Part shown: in pieces, positions 8,134-13,754 of the stretch
Layout of the letters: the number at the start of each line of letters is the position of its first letter
How positions within the stretch are numbered: position 1 is the stretch's first letter
Translations under genes and position numbers: made by a program
From: Janthinobacterium lividum
GTDB lineage: Bacteria; Pseudomonadota; Gammaproteobacteria; Steroidobacterales; Steroidobacteraceae
Reading direction: 5' to 3'
Length of the DNA: 13,754 bases
Assembly (NCBI GenBank): GCA_943327025.2
Contig: CALPVO020000025.1
Location: forward strand, 1-13,754
The notes under the pieces: generated by a model
Database searches by the model: none
The model's input: only the letters and a program-made list of their open reading frames with translations
Told to the model about the DNA's origin: nothing

Positions 8134-9191
8134 TCTGCTTCCTTCTCGGCATGGTCGGTATCGTCGCCTGCTGCGCCAGCGAGGCCGGCAGCCCCTTCCA
8201 GCACCTTCACGCGCGCGACGAGCTTGTCGAGGCGCTTCAAGTGGGCCACGGTGCGGCGCCATTTCACGCCGTCTTCCGCGGGCAGGCCCGAGGAGTATAC
8301 CCCCCCGGTATGGATGCTATGGCTCACCATGGTGAGCCCGGTGACGATGGTGCCGTCCGCCACCGTGAGGTGCCCGACGAAGCCCACCATGCCGCCGATG
8401 ATGCAGCGCTTGCCGATGGTGGTGGAGCCGGAAATGCCACTGCACGCGGCAATGGCCGTGTGCGCACCGATACGCACGTTGTGGCCCACCTGGATTTGAT
8501 TGTCGAGGCGGACGTCTTCTTCGAGGACCGTGTCTTCAATGGCGCCGCGGTCGATGGTGGTGTTGGCGCCCACTTCGCAGTCGTCGCCGATGACCACGCC
8601 GCCCACTTGCGGAACCTTCACCCAACCGTCTTTGTCCGGCGCCAAACCAAAGCCGTCGCCGCCTACCACCACGCCCGGGTGAAGAATGACGCGCTTGCCG
8701 AGCCTAACGCGCGTGCCCAGCGTGACGCGGGCCACCAGGCGGGTGTCGTCACCGACGACGCTATCGGCTTCGACCACACAACCGGGACCGACGAAGGCGC
8801 GTTCACCAATAACGGCACGCGGGCCTACGTAAGCTAGCGCCGCCACATGCGCGGAAGGCGCAATACTGGCCGTGGCGTCCACGACGGCGGAAGGGTGGCA
8901 ACCGGGTATGGCCGCAGGCACAGGATGCAGCACCTGCGCCATGCGCGCATAAGCCACATAGGGGTTGGGCGCGACCAATACTGCACACGGCGCATTTGCT
9001 GCAGAACGCGCATCGACCACCACGGCGGTGGCGCCGGTGGTAGCGAGGAACTTGCGGTATTTGGGGTTCGCGAGAAAGGACAGCGTGCCGGGGCGCGCGT
9101 CCTGCAGCGTGGCGACCGCATTCACCTCGAGGGTGGGGTCGCCGCGCAGTTCAAGACCGAAGCGGACAGCCAGTTCGCCGAGAGTGGGCAT
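8130..9191 (-). CDS. lpxD: UDP-3-O-(3-hydroxyacyl)glucosamine N-acyltransferase
   Basis: LpxD adds the second 3-hydroxyacyl chain, from ACP to the 2-amino group of UDP-3-O-acylglucosamine, after LpxC has deacetylated the LpxA product. LpxC is not in the window. The 353-residue product has the family's N-terminal uridine-binding domain (about 1-97, with [13 protein letters not shown] at 37-49 and [11 protein letters not shown] at 76-86). A left-handed beta-helix of hexapeptide repeats follows (about 98-300), with catalytic H237 in QIQVGHN, then [11 protein letters not shown]. It ends in a helix ([22 protein letters not shown]) and an acidic tail. The ATG follows skp by 31 bases and has only a weak ribosome-binding site (GAAG). 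A hairpin spans the skp stop just before it. A run of seven G lies in the GVYSSG region. Confidence 0.97.
   Translation of the reverse strand: MPTLGELAVRFGLELRGDPTLEVNAVATLQDARPGTLSFLANPKYRKFLATTGATAVVVDARSAANAPCAVLVAPNPYVAYARMAQVLHPVPAAIPGCHPSAVVDATASIAPSAHVAALAYVGPRAVIGERAFVGPGCVVEADSVVGDDTRLVARVTLGTRVRLGKRVILHPGVVVGGDGFGLAPDKDGWVKVPQVGGVVIGDDCEVGANTTIDRGAIEDTVLEEDVRLDNQIQVGHNVRIGAHTAIAACSGISGSTTIGKRCIIGGMVGFVGHLTVADGTIVTGLTMVSHSIHTGGVYSSGLPAEDGVKWRRTVAHLKRLDKLVARVKVLEGAAGLAGAAGDDTDHAEKEAE
8138..8144 (-). promoter_or_regulatory. Shine-Dalgarno of fabZ inside the lpxD 3' end
   Basis: AAGGAAG lies four to six bases before the fabZ ATG at 8133, within the last codons of lpxD. It fixes the fabZ start, because the fabZ frame stays open about 130 bases further upstream. 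Confidence 0.65.
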
Positions 9192-9198
9192 CCGCTTC

Positions 9199-9238
9199 GA
9201 CCAAGGCAGGCCAGAATTGACCTTAGTTGGCCTTGGCC
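9199..9238 (-). other. Hairpin spanning the skp stop codon, upstream of lpxD
   Basis: GACCAAGGC (9199-9207, plus strand) pairs with GCCTTGGCC (9230-9238) as a nine-base-pair stem with one G-U pair in the RNA. A competing six-pair stem (9208-9213 with 9228-9233) lies inside it. The stem covers the last skp codons and its stop, and ends eight bases before the lpxD ATG, next to the weak lpxD ribosome-binding site. There is no T-run, so it is not a typical intrinsic terminator. It may stabilise the skp message or tune lpxD translation. This is by-eye folding only. Confidence 0.4.
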
Positions 9239-9795
9239 GCCGGCTTCGCCGGGGCAGCCGCCGGTGCGACCGGCTTGGCAGCCTGCAGCGCCTGCAGCAC
9301 GGGGCCGGTCACATCCAGCGCCTGAGTGGCGTAGAGCACGCCGTCCGCCAGCACGAGGTCGTAACCGTTGGCCTTGGCGTAGTTGCCCACTTCCTGCAGC
9401 ACCACGCGCTGCACGCGCGACAGTTCCTCGTTACGGCGGACATTCACGTCCTCCTGGAACTCGTTGGCGCGACGGGTGAGGTCACGCTCGGCGTCACGCA
9501 GGTCGCGGTCCAGCTTGCCCTTCTCGGCTTCGCTCATGGTGGCAGCCTGCGTGGCGGCCTTGTCCTTGCGGGCCTTGAGGTCCTTGGCGGCCTGCTCGAG
9601 CTGACGCTGCTTGGGGCCGAACTCCGCTTCCAGCGCGGCGATGGCGGTCTTGGCCTGCGGCGATTCCTGCACGAGCCGGGCCGGATCGACGACGCCGACC
9701 TTGAGGTCCGCAGCGAAGGCAGGGGCAGCAGCCATGGCCGAAACAGCCAACAGAGCAGCGAAGGGAGTGGCGAGGGAAAGCTTGGCGCGGGTCAT
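9223..9795 (-). CDS. skp: Periplasmic chaperone Skp (OmpH family)
   Basis: Skp is a trimeric periplasmic holdase that captures unfolded outer-membrane proteins after Sec export and keeps them soluble for the BAM complex. From ATG 9795 the product is 190 residues. It begins with a signal peptide (MTRAK, hydrophobic core LLAVSAMAAAP, likely cut after AFA at residue 28). Next comes a short strand (LKVGVVDPARLVQESPQAK), then a long charged coiled-coil arm (about 55-150, rich in K, E, R, A and Q), and a C-terminal strand ANGYDLVLADGVLYA that packs in the trimer body. The last 20 residues form an Ala/Pro/Lys tail longer than in E. coli Skp. I preferred 9795 over ATG 9807 because GGAA stands six bases upstream of it. 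The gene lies between bamA and lpxD as in many proteobacteria. Confidence 0.95.
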   Translation of the reverse strand: MTRAKLSLATPFAALLAVSAMAAAPAFAADLKVGVVDPARLVQESPQAKTAIAALEAEFGPKQRQLEQAAKDLKARKDKAATQAATMSEAEKGKLDRDLRDAERDLTRRANEFQEDVNVRRNEELSRVQRVVLQEVGNYAKANGYDLVLADGVLYATQALDVTGPVLQALQAAKPVAPAAAPAKPAAKAN

Positions 9796-9845
9796 GGCAG
9801 GTTCCATTACTGGTTTGAGAAAATAAGAGGTTCAGCGGCCAACCA

Positions 9846-9863
9846 CCGCGGCGCGGGCCGCGG
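9846..9863 (-). other. GC-rich hairpin in the bamA-skp gap (possible attenuator or processing site)
   Basis: CCGCGGC and GCCGCGG form a perfect seven-base-pair stem with a four-base loop, ten bases after the bamA stop. In the direction of transcription a weaker GGTT/AACC hairpin follows, then an AU-rich stretch (CTCTTATTTTCTC) that stands out in this GC-rich sequence. No U-run directly follows the strong stem, so full termination is unlikely. It may partly attenuate transcription or mark an RNA processing point that sets the bamA to skp ratio. Confidence 0.35.
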
Positions 9864-9873
9864 CAGCCACCGG

Positions 9874-12345
9874 CTAGAACGCGTTGCCGATGGAGAACTG
9901 GAAAGTTTCCTTCTCGTCCGGGAACAGGACGCCAGTGCCGGCTTCGGCATTCAGCGGCATGGCCAAACTGAAGCGGAACACGCCGAGTGGCGCCAGCCAC
10001 TGGGCGGCGATGCCCGCCGATTGTCTGAGTTTACCAAAGCTGAAGCCGTAGTCGACCGGTGTCACGCCGTCGCGACCGACGAAGTTGACCCCGCCCGTCG
10101 AGAAGATATTACCGATGTCGTAGAACAGGCTGACGCGCACGCTGGTCCTGAACTTCTCGGGCGTCGGCATGAGCAGTTCGACGCGGCTCACCAGTTTCAA
10201 GTTACCGCCGTAGGGGTTGCCGAAACTGTCCTTGGGGCCCAACCGGCTTTCGCGGTAACCACGCACACTGTCCGGGCCACCGCCGAAGAAGTTCTTGTAG
10301 GGAGGCAACGCGGTGGTGCCACCCAAAGCGTGGCCATAGCCTAGCTCGGTAGACAGCGCCAGCGTGAAGCGACCAAAGAGCGGCACGAACTGCAGGTAGT
10401 CGTAGTTCAAGTTGGCGTACTGCACGTCGCTGCCCGGCAACGCATAGCCCAACTGCATGGAGTGGCGCATGCCACGGTCTGCGAAGATGGAACGGTTACG
10501 CGTGTCGTAGGCCCAGCCAGCGGTGAGTTCGTAGCTGTTGAACTGGTTGCCGTAGAAGCGAACCGAACCGAAGCCGCCACCGAAATCCTCCACGCGCTCG
10601 TAGGGCTTGCCGTTCGAGCGTACCCAGTCGACGGCCTGCTGCGCGCTGCCATTGCTGCTGGTGAGCAGTTCTGAGCGCTGCAAGGCCATGCCGAAACGGA
10701 AGGACTGATATTCGCTGATGGGATACCCGTATTCGAGCGCTGCCGTGGCGGTCTTCGTGGAGAAGTCGGAGGCCGCCGACACGAACTGCGTGACGTCGCG
10801 GTAGACCAACGACACCGTACGCGCAATGCCATCGATGGTGGTGTACGGGTCGGTGTGAGCGAAGCTGTACACCTTGGAGTACTTGCCGGCGTTGATTTCC
10901 GCCTGCACGCGCTGGCCGGTGCCGAGGAAGTTCGAGTGGGTGAAGTTGCCGTTGAGGATGAGGCTCTGCGAAGCGGAGTAGCCGAGGCCACCACCGAACT
11001 GCCCCGGCAGACCTTCCTTCAGCGTGAAGTTCACGTCGACGAGGTCCGGCGTGCCTTGGACTGGTTCGTTCTTGAACTCGACCTTCTCGACGAAGGGCAG
11101 GCGCTGCAAGCGCTCCTTGGAACGCTCCACCGCCGAGTTCGACAGCCATGCGCCTTCGAGCTGACGCATTTCGCGACGCATGGTGACGTCGTTGATGCTT
11201 TCAGTGCCGAGGAAGTTCACGTGGCGTACATAGACGCGGTTGCCCGCTTCCACGAAGAAGGTGACGTTCACCGTCTTCTTGTCCGGGTCGGGCGTCGGCA
11301 CCGGTTCAATCTTGGCGAAGGCATAGCCGTCCGCGCCAAGGCGCAGGTTCAGCAGTTCCTGCGTCTGCGTCATCAGCTTGCGGTTGAAGGTCTGGCCTTT
11401 CTGCACCAGCAGGAAGTTGCGCAGTTCCGCTTCAGCCACCGGCAGGTTGCCGGCAATCTTCACTTCGGCGACCTTGTACACCTCGCCTTCCGACACGTTC
11501 ATCGTGATGAAGATGTCGTCCTTGGCCGGCGCAATGGACACCTGGGTGGAGTCCACCTGGAAGTTCGCGTAGCCGCGGTCCATGTAGAACGAACGCAGTT
11601 TCTCGATGTCGCCCGTGAGCGTTTCCTTCGAGTAACGGTCGTCCTGCTTGTACCAACTCAGCCAGTTCGGGGTCTTCAGCTCGAAGGCCTCGCGGATTTC
11701 CTCGTCCGTGAACGCAGCGTTGCCGACGATGTTGATCTGGCGAATGCGCGCGCGCTTGCCTTCCTTGATCTTGATCGCGATCTTCACCTTGTTGCCGGGA
11801 ACATCGTCGACCTTCACATCCACCTTCACCGCGTACTTGCCGCGGCCGAAGTACTGGTCCGTGAGGTAGCCAGTCACATCTTCCAGCACCGAGCGGTCGA
11901 AGGTCTTGCCGGTGGCCAAGCCCACATTGCGCAGGCTCTTCTGCAAGTCTTCCGTCTTGATGTCCTTGTTGCCATCGATGGTGAAGCTTTCGATGGACGG
12001 GCGCTCCTGCACCACCACCACCAGCGCGTCACCTTCACGGCGCAGTTCCACATTGCGGAAGAAGCCCGTGGCATACAGAGCACGCAGGGCTTCATCAGTC
12101 TTCGCCCGCGTGAGGCGGTCCCCGATGGCGACCGGCAGGTAGTTGAACACCGTGCCTTCGGCAATGCGTTGCAGACCCTCGACCTTGAGGTCGGCGACGG
12201 TGAATTCCGCATCCGCGGAGATGGCGTCTTGGGCAGCGGCACCCGTGGACCAAAGGGGGGCACCGGAACCGGCGAGCAGGGCCAGCGCCACGGCGTGGCG
12301 AAGGCCGCGCGGGGCGCGGCTGGCAGTCAGCGGAGGCAAACGCAT
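9874..12345 (-). CDS. bamA: Outer membrane protein assembly factor BamA
   Basis: BamA is the essential Omp85 core of the BAM complex that folds beta-barrel proteins into the outer membrane. The 823-residue product starts with a signal peptide (Arg-rich start, HAVALALLAG core, cut near GAAAQ at 35-39). Five POTRA domains follow, approximately 46-117, 118-198, 199-287, 288-368 and 369-445, each ending in strands such as VVVVQERP, IAIKIKEGK, ITMNVSEGE, VTFFVEAGN and VNFTLKEG. The 16-strand barrel fills 446-823. The loop-6 lid-lock motif VRGYR is at 694-698. The C-terminus ends QFSIGNAF with the terminal Phe of an outer-membrane beta-signal. The gene starts 21 bases after rseP, with a weak ribosome-binding site, and a perfect TATAAT lies in the rseP end. 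Length and order match the family. Confidence 0.98.
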   Translation of the reverse strand: MRLPPLTASRAPRGLRHAVALALLAGSGAPLWSTGAAAQDAISADAEFTVADLKVEGLQRIAEGTVFNYLPVAIGDRLTRAKTDEALRALYATGFFRNVELRREGDALVVVVQERPSIESFTIDGNKDIKTEDLQKSLRNVGLATGKTFDRSVLEDVTGYLTDQYFGRGKYAVKVDVKVDDVPGNKVKIAIKIKEGKRARIRQINIVGNAAFTDEEIREAFELKTPNWLSWYKQDDRYSKETLTGDIEKLRSFYMDRGYANFQVDSTQVSIAPAKDDIFITMNVSEGEVYKVAEVKIAGNLPVAEAELRNFLLVQKGQTFNRKLMTQTQELLNLRLGADGYAFAKIEPVPTPDPDKKTVNVTFFVEAGNRVYVRHVNFLGTESINDVTMRREMRQLEGAWLSNSAVERSKERLQRLPFVEKVEFKNEPVQGTPDLVDVNFTLKEGLPGQFGGGLGYSASQSLILNGNFTHSNFLGTGQRVQAEINAGKYSKVYSFAHTDPYTTIDGIARTVSLVYRDVTQFVSAASDFSTKTATAALEYGYPISEYQSFRFGMALQRSELLTSSNGSAQQAVDWVRSNGKPYERVEDFGGGFGSVRFYGNQFNSYELTAGWAYDTRNRSIFADRGMRHSMQLGYALPGSDVQYANLNYDYLQFVPLFGRFTLALSTELGYGHALGGTTALPPYKNFFGGGPDSVRGYRESRLGPKDSFGNPYGGNLKLVSRVELLMPTPEKFRTSVRVSLFYDIGNIFSTGGVNFVGRDGVTPVDYGFSFGKLRQSAGIAAQWLAPLGVFRFSLAMPLNAEAGTGVLFPDEKETFQFSIGNAF

Positions 12346-12366
12346 GATGTCCGGTTTCTCCCGCGG

Positions 12367-13737
12367 CTAACCGAAGTGCCGCGCAATGTCATTATAGAAC
12401 GCCAGGCCCATCAGCACGGCGAGCAGGAGCATACCTGCCTGCTGCGTAAGCTGCTGCACCCGCTCGGGGAGCGGGCTCCCCTTGATCCATTCCGCCAGCT
12501 GGAACACCACCTGGCCCCCATCCAGTACCGGGACAGGCAGCAGATTGAGCACGGCGAGGCTCAGGCTGATGACCGCCAGGAACTGCAGATAGTACCCGGG
12601 TCCCTCCAGTGCCGTCACACCTGCCGCCGTAGCGATGCTCAACGGACCCGAAATATTCTTTACCGAAACGTCGCCAGTCAGCATGCGCGCCATGAACTTC
12701 ACGGTGAGCACGGACTTGCTCCAGGTCTCCGCCAAAGCCGGTCGAATGGCAGCGAAGAACCCGTGTTTTTCAAGGGTTTCCATGCCTGGCGGCCACCCGC
12801 CGAACACCCCGGGGGCGACGCCAATACGCCCGACCGTGACACCGTCTTCCAGCGCCGAGGCCACCGTCACAAAGACCGTCTGCCGGGCACCCTCACGCTC
12901 GAACTCGAACGCCAGCCGCTGCCCGGCGCGCGGCTCGACCTGCGCGACCACGTCAGCAAAATCAGCCACGGACACGTCGCCGACGCGCAGCAAACGGTCG
13001 CCCGTACGCAGCCCCGCCAAGGCGGCGGGCTTACCCGCCACCACTTCGCCCAAGACCGGGGGTAACAGGGGCCGGCTAAAAGAGAAACCCAGCGCTTGGC
13101 CCCAGCCGCCCGGCTCGGTCGCGGCCAACCGGCGCGCCGCCGGCACGGTCAATTCCAGACTGCGTTCGCCGCCCCGCGCGTCACGAACCCGGAGCGCTAC
13201 CGTCCCGGCATCGACCACGCCGGAAACCAAACCGAGTACAGCATTTTCGCGGGTTTGCACCGCCTCACCGGCGACTGACAGCAGTTCATCGCCCGTCCGC
13301 AGCCCTGCCGCAGCGGCGGGAGTCCCTAGACGCACCTCCCCCACCACGGGCCGCAGGCCCGGCACGCCCATCTGAAACAGTAGCCAGAAGGCAACGATGG
13401 CGAAGAGGAAATTGGCCCCCGGCCCGGCCAGCAACATGAGAATGCGCGCCCAAGGCGGACGCCCTTGGTAAGACACAGCATGTTCGGCGGCCGGCACTTC
13501 GCCTTCCCGAGCGTCCAACAAGCGGACGTAGCCACCCAAGGGGAGCAAGCCCAGACGGTACTCGACGCCGTCTTTGCCCACGCGGCTCCACACCGTTTTA
13601 CCGAAGCCGATGGAGAAAGTGAGGACGCGGAAACCCAGCGCGCGCGCCACGCGGAAGTGCCCGTACTCGTGGATGGCGATGAGCGAGCCTATGGCCAGCA
13701 GGAAAGCGATGACCGTGACCGGCACGAATGTCAGCAT
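12367..13737 (-). CDS. rseP: RIP metalloprotease RseP (site-2 protease, M50 family)
   Basis: RseP is an inner-membrane zinc protease that makes the second cut in anti-sigma factor RseA after DegS, freeing sigma-E, and also clears leftover signal peptides. The 456-residue product has HEYGH at 23-27 (zinc ligands H23, H27; catalytic E24) in the first membrane segment and GFRVLTFSIGFG of the membrane-reentrant loop at 35-46. A second membrane segment spans about 97-124. Two tandem PDZ domains follow, about 128-205 and 225-305, each with a GLRTGD carboxylate-loop region. The third ligand motif NLLPVPVLDGG at 398-408 (D406, E. coli D402) comes next, and then a last membrane segment at about 432-450. 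All catalytic residues are present. The start has a strong GGAGGAG site eight bases upstream. dxr and cdsA usually precede this gene but lie outside the window. Confidence 0.98.
   Translation of the reverse strand: MLTFVPVTVIAFLLAIGSLIAIHEYGHFRVARALGFRVLTFSIGFGKTVWSRVGKDGVEYRLGLLPLGGYVRLLDAREGEVPAAEHAVSYQGRPPWARILMLLAGPGANFLFAIVAFWLLFQMGVPGLRPVVGEVRLGTPAAAAGLRTGDELLSVAGEAVQTRENAVLGLVSGVVDAGTVALRVRDARGGERSLELTVPAARRLAATEPGGWGQALGFSFSRPLLPPVLGEVVAGKPAALAGLRTGDRLLRVGDVSVADFADVVAQVEPRAGQRLAFEFEREGARQTVFVTVASALEDGVTVGRIGVAPGVFGGWPPGMETLEKHGFFAAIRPALAETWSKSVLTVKFMARMLTGDVSVKNISGPLSIATAAGVTALEGPGYYLQFLAVISLSLAVLNLLPVPVLDGGQVVFQLAEWIKGSPLPERVQQLTQQAGMLLLAVLMGLAFYNDIARHFG
12391..12396 (-). promoter_or_regulatory. 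Candidate -10 box (TATAAT) within the rseP 3' end, upstream of bamA
   Basis: The minus strand carries a perfect TATAAT 45 bases before the bamA ATG, inside the codons for the Phe-Tyr-Asn segment near the RseP C-terminus. I see no good TTGACA at 16-18 bases upstream and no extended TGN. It would be either a weak promoter or a chance match. In E. coli an internal promoter in rseP drives bamA, but that is a sigma-E promoter and this element does not resemble one. Confidence 0.25.
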
Positions 13738-13745
13738 GCGACCAT

Positions 13746-13752
13746 CTCCTCC
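13746..13752 (-). promoter_or_regulatory. Shine-Dalgarno of rseP
   Basis: GGAGGAG lies eight bases before the ATG at 13737 and is the strongest ribosome-binding site in the window. An ATG directly after it (13745) is too close to be served by it and closes after four codons. Confidence 0.75.
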
Positions 13753-13754
13753 AA

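Noticed and set aside
8134..8262. Upstream extension of the fabZ frame by 43 codons into lpxD
   Set aside because: The extension is Arg-rich and matches no FabZ N-terminus, while the ATG at 8133 has a good AAGGAAG site and an ATGA overlap with lpxD.
8294..8299. TATACT, a near-consensus -10, inside lpxD on the minus strand
   Set aside because: No -35 at suitable spacing, deep inside coding sequence, and explained by the Val-Tyr-Ser codons.
9802..9835. Possible sigma-E promoter before skp (TGAACCT ... TCAAA)
   Set aside because: The half-sites resemble the sigma-E consensus but are only about 10 bases apart instead of roughly 16, so the geometry does not fit.
10855..13065. Very long plus-strand open frame (736 codons) opposite bamA and rseP
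   Set aside because: bamA and rseP lie in the same minus frame (starts differ by a multiple of three), so their mirror frame stays open across both. The translation is rich in His, Arg and Val, has no recognisable domain, and both minus genes are certain.
13731..13745. Four-codon reading frame (ATG to TGA) overlapping the rseP start
   Set aside because: Its ATG is directly against the Shine-Dalgarno, too close for initiation. The TGA may instead be the end of an upstream gene such as dxr, but only 17 bases upstream of the rseP ATG are visible, so neither can be supported.
1..13754. Search for mobile elements, CRISPR arrays, tRNA or rRNA genes, toxin-antitoxin or defence genes
   Set aside because: All gene-length sequence is accounted for by eleven conserved minus-strand genes, and the gaps are 132 bases or less with no direct-repeat array, terminal inverted repeat or tRNA-like fold that I could see.

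Overview
This window is a stretch of conserved housekeeping chromosome from a GC-rich Gram-negative bacterium. Every gene I can support lies on the minus strand. Read in the direction of transcription (right to left), the order is rseP, bamA, skp, lpxD, fabZ, lpxA, lpxB, rnhB, dnaE, accA, tilS. The run rseP-bamA-skp-lpxD-fabZ-lpxA-lpxB-rnhB-dnaE-accA followed by tilS is characteristic of Gammaproteobacteria. The high GC content and Ala/Arg-rich protein tails suggest a lineage away from the enterics, perhaps near Nevskiales/Steroidobacterales or Xanthomonadales. The order-level placement is inference only.

Layout: 12367-13737 is the site-2 protease rseP, whose Shine-Dalgarno sits at the right edge of the window. 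9874-12345 is the outer-membrane assembly factor bamA, and 9223-9795 is the periplasmic chaperone skp. 8130-9191 lpxD, 7615-8133 fabZ, 6848-7618 lpxA and 5640-6836 lpxB form the lipid A / fatty acid block. 4990-5643 is ribonuclease HII and 1445-4993 is the replicative polymerase alpha subunit dnaE. After the largest gap in the window (132 bp, with a candidate promoter) comes accA at 353-1312. The 5' part of tilS runs off the left edge at base 1. No interval longer than 132 bp lacks a gene.

How the genes work together: RseP controls the envelope stress response, BamA and Skp deliver and insert outer-membrane proteins, and LpxA, LpxD and LpxB make the lipid A that forms the outer leaflet they insert into. 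FabZ competes with LpxA and LpxD for 3-hydroxyacyl-ACP, so it sits at the branch between phospholipid and lipid A. AccA supplies malonyl-CoA for the same fatty acid pool. RnhB and DnaE act on DNA, and TilS modifies a tRNA. Four gene junctions are 4-base ATGA overlaps, so most of the block is probably one co-transcribed, translationally coupled unit.

I found no mobile element, CRISPR array, RNA gene, defence system or previously undescribed system. The points worth a second look are small: a candidate accA promoter with a perfect 8-bp dyad around its -35 box, hairpins at the bamA-skp and skp-lpxD junctions, a perfect TATAAT inside the rseP 3' end, an asparagine at the acyl-chain ruler position of LpxA, and a tilS start lacking any ATG. 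The very long plus-strand open frames are mirror images of real genes.
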